Assembly (NCBI GenBank): GCA_003116975.1
Contig: BGKB01000089.1
Coordinates: 1-64,000, forward strand
DNA from: Aurantiochytrium sp. KH105
Lineage: Eukaryota; Sar; Bigyra; Thraustochytrida; Thraustochytriidae
DNA length: 64,000 nt
Direction: 5' to 3'
Position numbers and translations under genes: made by a program. Below the pieces are notes generated by a model. It made no database searches. It had not been told where the DNA came from and saw nothing but the letters and a program-made list of their open reading frames with translations. Shown piece by piece: positions 1-9,400 of the stretch; position 1 is the first letter of the stretch, and every line of letters starts with the position of its first letter.

Positions 1-127
1 CTCAATCTATCCTCTCACCACCCCATTATATAGAGCACAGGTCAAACCTACGCATACCGGTCGGTCTCCTCCTCGACGAGAGCTACTAAGCCAAGCCCAA
101 GCATTCCCGACTCAGGCCACGTCGCCT
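1..127. repeat. Diverged direct repeat, left arm
   Basis: This stretch aligns with about 2692-2812 in the same orientation. Both copies contain a near-identical core (agcacaggtcaaac, then tacgcataccg, then gtctcctcctc) followed by a similar tail (cgactc-ggcca-gtcgcct). The two copies bracket the ORF at 882-2135. They could be ends of an old mobile element or members of a dispersed or subtelomeric repeat family. No target-site duplication can be judged because the left copy runs into the window edge. Confidence 0.55.
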
Positions 128-552
128 TCGAAAGATAACTAACTGTAACATTTCGAGTTTTCTTCCTCTCTCTAAAACACGTTTCCTCATCTCTTTACGT
201 GGGCAAACTGGTCCTTTCACGTGTCAATGCGCGTCTCGACCATAGGCTCTTCAAGACGCTTCGACGTCGCTAGCGCAGAATTGATGTCACGTCAGGTATA
301 CCCCGGCATACGATCTGATTCGAAATTTCGAATGGAGTAGCAGTCGTCTTGCTGTACCGCCTGACGATCGCAAAGCGCTCAGGTGTTGAGGTGTTGGCGT
401 GCGAAACGTCGCCTCATCCGTCAAAGCATCCCCCAAAAGACGAGGCGTCAGGCGTCGTGCACTGCCTTTGAACACAGTTCCGGTAGACAATTCAGCGCTC
501 TGGGCATCCAACTTTAACTGCAGTGGTCAAGTGCGGCAAACACCACACGCAA

Positions 553-732
553 TGATCGGTCGCAACTGTCGATCTAACGATCCATCGCAACTATCGATCG
601 CAACTATCGACCGCAACTGTCGATCTAACGATCGATCGCAACTATCGATCGCAACTGTCGATCCAACGATCGGCTGCAATTATCGATCGCAACTACCGGA
701 TACAACTATCGATCGCAACTATCGATCAATCT
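553..732. repeat. Minisatellite of atcgcaact-type units
   Basis: About 180 bp of degenerate tandem repeats built on a 12-13 bp core (gatcgcaactatc / gatcgcaactgtc), alternating with a gatctaacgatc variant. The core is rich in the palindrome CGATCG. It lies about 150 bp beyond the 3' end of the neighbouring minus-strand ORF. No coding meaning is supported. Confidence 0.8.
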
Positions 733-881
733 GTCCAGCTTCTCGAATACCACAATTAAAGAAGCCGAAGCTGAAGCAAAACTGAAAAATCGGGTTATCC
801 CTCTGTGCTATTCGATACCGCTGAAAAAGGGAAATGACAACTCGCTCGGTGGCTTGATGTCGTGATAATTCGCGCAATCTC

Positions 882-2135
882 TTATTGACTGCTAGCACTC
901 CTTCGAAGAGCGTCTCGATGAGCGCGGAAGATAAACTGTTTCGCAACATTCTCTCTGCCATATCTTTCAATGCATTGGCGTTGCCTCGTTTCCACATTCT
1001 CCAAAGCGTCCGGCGGAGTACGATTGGAGTGCGTCTTCGTAAGGTACACCAGCTCAAGCTCGTCTAAAAAAGTGACCAGGGAGCCATTTCTTAGCTTGGC
1101 AAAGATCGAAAAGGTGAAGGTGGAGTCTTCATCTTTGAATAAGTTCACTTTGCCAATAGATTTAAAGTCCGCCTGCATCTCGAACAATAGTTCTGTATAT
1201 CTGATAATTTGAGCGGTCTGGTCACCCAAAAGAAGTTGTCCATCTTGGCGCTTGCCTCGGCTCATGAAGACGCTCGGATTGGTTGGGCACCTTGTAAGCT
1301 TTCTCCACCATGAGCACAAAGTCCGTGGGGCATTCTTTCCTTTTCCGATGCGAACCTTTCCACTCAATGCCATGATAAGGTAATTGACGTCTCCTTTGCA
1401 AGGAACAATGTTTACAAAGGATCGCGTGGTTGCAAAGCCCGAGCATATCGCATGCATAATTTTATGTATGAGATGCTGCCTGCGGTGTTGTCGACGCGCA
1501 GCAACTGATTGTGCATTGTGCGGCAGTGCACTTGTACGTTGCGTGGCGTTGTTGGCGTGTGGCTCCATACAAGTGCGCGAAGAAGGGACCATCGTCTCGC
1601 CTGACAGCGACGCCTCTTCGTCAGGAGCTTCAGATGCCTCTGCGACACGGAGGTCAGGATCAGATTCATATGCCTTGTCGTGAAACTCGTTGCGGGTGAT
1701 GGCACGGACATCACGACCATGGGCAGGAGAGACCATTCGCCCGACGTGGCGCGGTTGGCTCGGATCACGCCTGACCTGAGCGAGGCGACGGCGTTGATGA
1801 CGGCGTTGGCCCGAATCACGCCTGTATTGAGCGAGGCGACGACGGTCAGCTCGGAGGCGTAGACGGTACTGTCGAATTTGACGGTGGGGACGGAGGTTAC
1901 TGCGGCGATGAGGAAGAGGTCGTGCAGTGGCATTTGCGGCTTCGGTAGCCTTGTCATTGATCGCAGGCGCTTGTTTATCGTCCTCATCTTGCTGCTCACC
2001 CATGTCAATGTCCATGTGATCGTCATCGCAGGCCCCTCCGGCGAGGCTATGGTTGTCATCTCCGCTTCTAGGCGACATCGGAACGAAATCTTCACTGTTT
2101 AGCCAGCTTTTGTCGTCAGATTGCCCCGCGTTCAT
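882..2135 (-). CDS. Hypothetical protein, 417 aa, not recognised
   Basis: Open frame of 417 codons with an ATG start. Residues 1-75 are acidic. Residues 75-140 are rich in Arg and Gln with near-repeats (RRRLAQ.RRD), suggesting internal DNA repeats in the gene. The C-terminal half (about 215-417) has more ordinary composition, with a hydrophobic core around KGDVNYLIMALSGKV and FAKLRNGSLVTFLDELELVYL. I recognise no domain and see no transposase or reverse-transcriptase motif. It sits between diverged direct repeats (1-127 and 2692-2812), so it may belong to a degraded or unknown mobile element. Several overlapping frames are also open, which lowers confidence that this one is translated. Confidence 0.4.
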   Translation of the reverse strand: MNAGQSDDKSWLNSEDFVPMSPRSGDDNHSLAGGACDDDHMDIDMGEQQDEDDKQAPAINDKATEAANATARPLPHRRSNLRPHRQIRQYRLRLRADRRRLAQYRRDSGQRRHQRRRLAQVRRDPSQPRHVGRMVSPAHGRDVRAITRNEFHDKAYESDPDLRVAEASEAPDEEASLSGETMVPSSRTCMEPHANNATQRTSALPHNAQSVAARRQHRRQHLIHKIMHAICSGFATTRSFVNIVPCKGDVNYLIMALSGKVRIGKGKNAPRTLCSWWRKLTRCPTNPSVFMSRGKRQDGQLLLGDQTAQIIRYTELLFEMQADFKSIGKVNLFKDEDSTFTFSIFAKLRNGSLVTFLDELELVYLTKTHSNRTPPDALENVETRQRQCIERYGRENVAKQFIFRAHRDALRRSASSQ

Positions 2136-2336
2136 GCTTACTCACAGTCAGACCTGTCTGCCTTTCTTTGGAGTGTCTCTTGAAGCTTCCGAATTTTGGG
2201 TTTGTCGCCGAAGGAGGACCCTCCTCCCTCCCCTCTTGAGGTGCCCCATGACGTTGCCTACGCTTACTTAACCAAGGCCTATTGACAGGACAAGACATCA
2301 TTCAACAATACGTTTAAAGACCGCATGTTCTTCCAG

Positions 2337-2812
2337 TAAACCTTTTCAAGAAGGAAGAAGCCTGCTTGCACCTAGCTGATTGCGTCTAAAACCGATCCCC
2401 TTCTCACTCTATCGAGCATACGTCGCTGGCTGAACCGACTCCGTACCTCCGCCTCGCTCCATCCCTCCTTGAGGACACCTGCTTGCTTACCCATAATTTT
2501 TTACGTTTTCCTAGGTCTACTACAAGTTCAAGCCATCTTCCAACAAACGTATTCGAGAAGCAAGAAACCTGCGTGCCCACCATCCATTGCGGTTCGCATG
2601 CTTGTTCCAGACTGATTGCGTCTGCAATCGATCTTCTTCCTACTCTATCGAGCATACGTCGCTGGCTGCGCAGCTTTAACATTACCTTCGCTTCAATCCG
2701 TTCTCTGACCAGCGCACAGGTCAAACGTACGCATACCGTCCGTCTCCTCCTCCCCAGCGAGATACATCAGGCCCCCGCCCGAGAAACCCCGACTCGGGCC
2801 AAGTCGCCTCGG
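2337..2812. repeat. Degenerate ~235-bp tandem units and right direct-repeat arm
   Basis: A 25-bp core beginning tctatcgagcatacgtcgct occurs at about 2409 and again at about 2646. Each copy is preceded by a similar segment (aagaa-cctgc-tgc, then ctgattgcgtct, then cgatc) and followed by a similar one (acct-cgc-tc-atcc). The last unit continues into the sequence that is also found at 1-127. This is a diverged tandem array of unknown origin. Confidence 0.6.
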
Positions 2813-3435
2813 CAAACAAGGGCCTAACATACGCTTATGTTGTCGTCGAATGTTCATTATTCTTCACGTATACGTTCGTTAACCGCAACTTTGCTTGCCA
2901 GGTTGATGATCGCGTGAGCACCTGACGCGAAGCGATTCGGAAGTTCCGCGCCTTCTTCCGTACTTCTTTTCACTTCCGCGCGTTGGCCGCGACCCCAGCG
3001 CGCCCTGAAAAGGAGATTCCTCTTATATGCGTGATGAAATCGTGTCTCTGGAAGTCCTTCACCGCTCTGCCAGGTAGGCCGTGGCCGGCGGCCCACGCGC
3101 GATCGCGGACGCCTCCGCCTCGACACTGCGCAAACGCTCCGCAACGCCCACGGCCCATTCGCCACACGATCGACAGGTCCCCTCCTCTCCACGCTGCACT
3201 GCGAGTCGCCTCACATGGCCAAGCCTCGCCCCCGGACAACCAGGCTCTGACAGCTTATATGATCGAAATTAGTCGACTTTCGCGTCGCCGCCCCGCAAAG
3301 GACGCTCAGCCGAGTGCACAGAGACGGAGGCAGCCGCGACGCTTCCGGGCCGCACCAGCATTCATCCCGCGGAGAAAGGAAGTTTTTTGTTTTTTTTACT
3401 TATATATTCGGGGCATACCTAGGCTAACTCGAATG
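2813..3435. other. Intergenic, 3' side of the calpain gene
   Basis: No convincing gene. Open frames occur on both strands, but they are Arg/Pro-rich and without recognisable features; one runs on into the antisense of the calpain 3' end. A T-rich, AT-rich stretch at about 3380-3410 lies just downstream of the calpain stop on its strand and would suit the calpain 3' UTR/polyadenylation region. Confidence 0.4.
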
Positions 3436-6400
3436 TCAGTATCGCTTCCGCTGCACAGCCTGGACGCCGCGGAAACCATGGGTGGCGGTGGCTGCACCGG
3501 AAGCTGCGAGTGCGTCCGACTCTTCCATGTGGTCGCGCAGAGTATCGAGGAAATCATCGACGGCCAGCGTGCCGTCCGAATGCGTGTCGAAATGCGCCTT
3601 GAGAAGATCAAGGTCCCGGGGTGAGGCCACGAGTCCAAAGTTTGCAAGCGCCTCCTCGAATCCCTCGGCAGTAACACGCGGTTCTGGATGTGTCACCACC
3701 GCCTGCGCAAGTAAGAGCTGCTCGAACGCCTTGAGAGGCCGCCGAGGATCGTCGGGCCGACGGGCGCGCAACTGGCGCTCAACCTCGCCAACACAACCGT
3801 CGAATTCTCGGCGATAGGTTTTGTAGTCGGCCTGCAAGCGAGTTTGCAGCCACTCGTCTCGTCGTCGACGCTCACGCTCGCGCTGCTCACGAGGCTTACG
3901 CGAAATGCCTCCTCCGCGTGTAGTATTGCCAGAGGCAAGGATGTTCGCAGCCACACGAGCTGACGTACGAGCCAGCCCTTCGTGCGCCTCCGCATTGGCG
4001 CGCTCCACGGATCCCAAGAGCTCCTGCTTTTCCGTCGCTTCAACGCGAAGCTTGAGCTCAGTCTCTTGCAGCTGCGTACGCAGCTGTTGGAGCTCGCTTC
4101 GCAACTTTGTTTCGCGCGTATCCGTGACCATCCGCAGCTTCTCGTTGTCTTCGCGCAGCACATCGAGTTCCCGAAGGCGTGCTTCGTGCTCGCGCTTCTC
4201 ACGCGCGTGCTCCTCCAAGGTTTTGGCGTCAGCACCGCGTTTCGGTTTCCGGGGCTCCGCTGCACGCACTTGCGCCTCGGCTTCCCTAAGCCTCCGCTGC
4301 TGATGCTCGAGCTCGCCACGCGTCTGGCGTAGTCGATCTTCGTTTCGAGACACAGTCTGTTCCAGTTCGCCGCGAGCTCGCTCGCTCTCGGCTAGTTTCG
4401 TCTTCGCTTCGAGCATTTCTTCTCGGAGACGCTGGGCAAGCACCGCATAGTCTTTGGCGGTTTGAGCGCGGCGGTGGACGAGCTCCAAGGATGAGTCTTC
4501 CTTGCCATCGCCGCTACCTGAAATCTTGGCTGGCAGCATCTCATCCCCTCCTGCAGGAATTGCAAACTTGTCACTCGACATGCTCGAGGCGTCCTTTTGC
4601 TCCTCTTCCATCCCCTTCTTCTCTTCCTCCTTTACTTGTCCATTCACCGCACTGACGCCGCGACCTGCACCCTCGTTTCGCGAGCTAGTTTTCTTGGATT
4701 CAGACACCTTGGCGTTTTCCTTTGCAGCAATCATAGACGAATCGTCAAAGCGAAAGCTCACGCGCAATCTGCCACATTCCCCGTGCTTTGCATCGACAAG
4801 ACTCAGCCAGCGCGTGAGACCCACACCGGGGCTTTCCGTCACGATCGACAGCGGAAAGCGCGCCTTGCCAATCTCCCTCCTGGTCACAGCCTCGCCACGA
4901 CTTGCGGACCCAGCGGAGATCATGGCTTCCCCGCCAACATTATACACTGTGGCTTCAACATGAGGCGTGAGGCACGATCCGAGACACAAGTGTTCCAAGA
5001 GCTCGTCCCACGCACGATCGTCCTGCAGAGGAAACGAGGTTTCCAGCTCTACGCCTGCGGTTGAGTCGCCTTGCACGACACCGTACTTGTCCAGAACGGC
5101 AAGCGTTTCCGCGCTATATGCTCCAGGTAGCGTTTCGGACGTTTGATTCCCGGCATCATTCTGATCTCGAGACCCAAAGGGCTGTTTTTGCGCGCGCTTT
5201 TTCGGTGAACCCCAGTCCAAAAGCCTCGGACGTGCCCGCCCTCGTGCGCGTCCGTGGTCTTGGCGCCTTCTTTTTATCGTCTTAACAACGACTGCAAATT
5301 CGTTGTTTGAGCGAGGATCATAGGCGACGACCCCCAAGCGCGAGCTGCTTGGGTCTTCCACATGATGCACGAACAACACTGCGTACAATGGACGAGAGTC
5401 CATGGCAGACTTGGCAAGTCGGCAAACTCTTGTCACGACCAAGTTCCGGCTTGCGCTTGACGCTGGCGCAAAGGGCACGGCGAGTGAGGAGTCCGCAAAG
5501 ACTGGATTACGACCACCGTCAAGCGCAGTGCGGGTCACCAACGAGCGCTTGCCGGGTCGGACGCAAACTTCGACAAGAGAATTTCGCTCTTCTGCAAGGT
5601 ATGCAGCAAACTCGGCCCACGTCATCTCCTCGCGAAAGTCCCCCTGCGTCTCCTCAAACACCACTTGCAGCGTGACGTCTAACGTGCTCAGTGCAGCCGC
5701 CAAACGGCCGCCCTGCTGCTCACGCAACGCAGCAACAACGGCACTCTTGCAGCTGCCAGAGCCAGAAATGCCCGTCTCTCCGCGGTTGGCGCGAAAATGG
5801 ACCGCGACATCCGTCACTTGCACAAAGAAGGACGATTCATTCAAGCTATCGAGCATTCTTCGCACGAACTTGACCTTTTCTGGGCACTCCCGAAGATGCA
5901 AAGCCAAGCGATTCGTCTCTTCGCTGCTGGCAGATTTGCACATCGAAAGACGCGCAACGAGCTCTTGCAACACATGCACTTCACGGAGATCCGACATTGC
6001 GAACTCCTTTGGCTCATCTGAAGACATACGAACCTTGGCGTCCGATGCCACCTCATAAGTCCAACCACCCGGGCCTAGACTTGCTTTCGGTAGCTTCGCG
6101 ACAAGGTTGTCGTCAATCAAGACCTTATCCAGTTCGAGCACCCGTCCATTGCACGGATTGCGCGCGTAGATTCGCAGCGTGTTCTTGGAGGAATCCTCAT
6201 TAACTTTGTTTCGCTCGATCCTGACACTTCCTCGGTCTCGCCGATACACCACGTCCAGTTCGGGCGACACCCGTACACGTCGCTCCACGTCTCCGTTGCT
6301 TCCTGTCGTTTGTTTTTCCGTACATACATACACGTCGACTAGAAAGAGTGACGGATTGTCCCGTAGAGCTCGTTGTTGGCGCAACGCGTGACGCAATTTA

Positions 6401-9400
6401 AGTGAGACTGCCAGCACACGATCTGGTGAAAGCATGCGTGCAAGCACGGCGCGATTCACATGGCTTGCCTTGCAACGGATCAGCGCATCATCCACAAGCA
6501 TGCGCATTTCTTCTGCAATTGTCAGGGTAACGGAACCTGGTCGTCCCTCATCCTCCTCAATCCCTTCTCGACCCACATTCGAGCCCACGTCTGTTGCGTA
6601 CCGCTCGAGCACGGCGCGAACGGCCGTGTCTTCACTTTCAGCGTCGGGACTTGTTGCTTGAACGGATGCGGCCACCTCTGCTCGTGCGTAGGCTTCAAGA
6701 ATGCCACGAGCGAGCTCCCCCGACTTGATCTTCTCGCTCACGGAAACAGACGAGTGGCGAGAGAGAAACTTGGGAAGTCGCTCCAAAATCATGTCCAGGT
6801 CAAAGTCTGTTTTCCCGCCATCGCGGTTGCCAACCGGTGGCAAGGTCGCCGACACCTCGCCACCACGCTGCACAGCTTCGACGATGCAACGTAGCATACT
6901 CCGCGCACGCTCGGGTGAACGGACCGGAGGCGCTTCCTGATTTTGCTCCGAGGCATGATGTTCATGGTGTCGTGCAAGAAATGCTGCAAAGGCCTCCTTG
7001 GTCTCAAAAAGATGCGCAACGCGGTATGCGCGAATCCCCACTGCCTTGGGTGCAGCCATGAAAAGGGAACGCTGCGCAAGCAATGGACATGTCATTGTCA
7101 GCTCTCGCAGTTGCGATGCAAAATGCCGCAATTTGAACCAGTCGAGACCCACAGACCAAGGCTGAGTGAGTGCTTCGCGATTAATGCCGGAACTCGCAAG
7201 TGCCGATACCACATGCTCCAAGAGAACTTCGCTTTCCGAGAGCGCCGCAGAATCGGTCTCTGCGTTCACGAAAGCAATAAACTCATCAGGGTTGATTTGA
7301 CCGTCGCCATTCGTGTCGAGATGCGTCAAAAGGCTTTGAAGCTCCGAAGCCGAGAGTCGAAAGCCGAGCGCCTCAAGAGCGCGCTCAAACTCTCGTGGTT
7401 CAATCAGACCATTTCCATCCCTGTCGAACTTGTCAAACCATGCTTGCAAATTTGCAGACCTTGAGAGCTGATGCTTTAGCACCTTGGCTTCGCCCACCAT
7501 TGGGACCATTCCCGAGTACACGAGCCGTTCGTCTTTATTCAGTGTGACGATGGAAGACCCCACGCTCCCTTCATTCATCTCGTCGGAAGACCCGCTCGTC
7601 CAACCTCCAGCTTGAATCTCGGCGTCGCGTCCGTACATGATTGCCTCGAAGACTTGACCAAGAATGGTATCACCGAATATGCTCGAAAGAAAGAGGCTCA
7701 CCAGTGCATCGTCGGCCTTGAGGACTTCCGTCGTCGAGGCTTCCGTGTCTGACGTCTCGGGGTTTGGGGTGATCGATGCCGGATTTTCGGACACCTGCTC
7801 AATTTTTGCGAGTTCTTCGGACGACGCGGTCAATTCCTTTGGTATAATCCCCCGAGCAACAACCTTTCGCGACATGGCGCGTCGTGCAGATCCAGAATAG
7901 GACTGCAGCTTCCACAAAGCTACATTGCGCTCCCGATCAAGCGCTGCAAGTCTGTTTGATGCCGAATACAAGGTTTCTACGACTCTGAGACTTGCTGCAA
8001 GAGGATGGGTCTTTGGGCGCGGTTCAGCCCAGCTTTGCTTCTTCTCATTCATCGCAACAGCATCCTTGTCCATGGAAGTCGCAGGACTCGTGACTTCTTC
8101 ATGCCCTTGCGGGGCTTGAGTTCTGAGTTTCTCAAGGATATCATGAACGACACGTCTGCGATCCGGAACATACGCAGCGCTTCGAGGCGATGAAAACGGC
8201 TCGTTGGCCTTGTCGTGGTCCAAGGAAGACCGGAGTACATTGGGAATTGCTTCGATGCACAGTCTCGAGTCTGTGGCCCATGCTACAAAGTGATTTTTCC
8301 AGAACGCAGCGTCATGAAGCTCGTGATCAAAAACCCATAACCAGGGACTGCTCGTAAAGCTGTATTCCAGCCCACTTGCTACTTCATAGGCAACAGGGAC
8401 ACATAAATTGTCCCCGCCCTCAGGGCGACTCGCACGAAGAACCGCCGCAAGGTCTGCATTCAATGGAACGAGCCACGAGCAAAGAATGACGAGCTTGCCA
8501 TCGACGCGCATAACTTCACTTCGTTGCACAGCTCGCAATTTTTGCGATTCGTTCGATTGCGCTGGTGTGAACCGCAGAAGCTGCGTATTGTTCTGTCCAT
8601 CATCCTTCAGCACGAGATCTTGGGCCTCGTGAACCGTAATGGACAGCTGCCCCGGCGCTGTGACGGGCGGGCGAAACATGAGGTCATCGGCATGCTCTCC
8701 GGGGCGGGACTCGAAGAGTGTCTGTCTTAGCATATTCTGCTCGAAGATGCCTCGAATCTTGGCGCAGCTAACGGTTGTCTCTGGATATGCCAGGGCCTCA
8801 AAGTCAGCGTCCGGTATCTCGCTCACACTAAAGTGTAAGTCAACCATGGAACGCTTAAAGTCGACCCGGCTGAGTCTCCCATAGCCCTGAAAAGCTGCAA
8901 GGATGCTTTGCTGTGAGATGCCTCTTTCCTCAGCAATAGCTGCAAGTCTTTCCTTGAAGAGTTCCGCGCGAAGAGCCCGAGCTTGTTCGCGTTGATCTTC
9001 GTTGACTGCCAAGACAGGAGTTTCTTGATCATTCATCTCTCCCCCAGGCTGCGGCATCGACTCGTCGCCTTGGGGAACATAAGAGTCTTGAAACGGATTT
9101 CTGGTCACAACTTCCTTTTCGTCCTCGCCCAGAGCCTCGCTGTTCTCGAGGAAGATGCTCTTGTCAAAGTACATTGTGAGTACAAAGTCGTCGACGTGAC
9201 CACGATCAAAGGTATGTGGAACGAGCGCATAGTCCCCTGCAGAGAGAAAAATCTCCTTTTCGCAACTCGTGGAGTACGTGTACATGGGCTGCGCCTCCCC
9301 TGGCGAGCTGCCCGGTACTGGTTCTCGGGATACGGGTCGAACGGGGCGGGATTTGTCCTTTACGTCAAGTCTGCAGATTGTAAAGGAGTAGAGTGTATCG

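Noticed and set aside
2983-3624. 213-codon plus-strand frame
   Set aside because: Overlaps the calpain 3' end antisense; Arg/Pro-rich without recognisable features.
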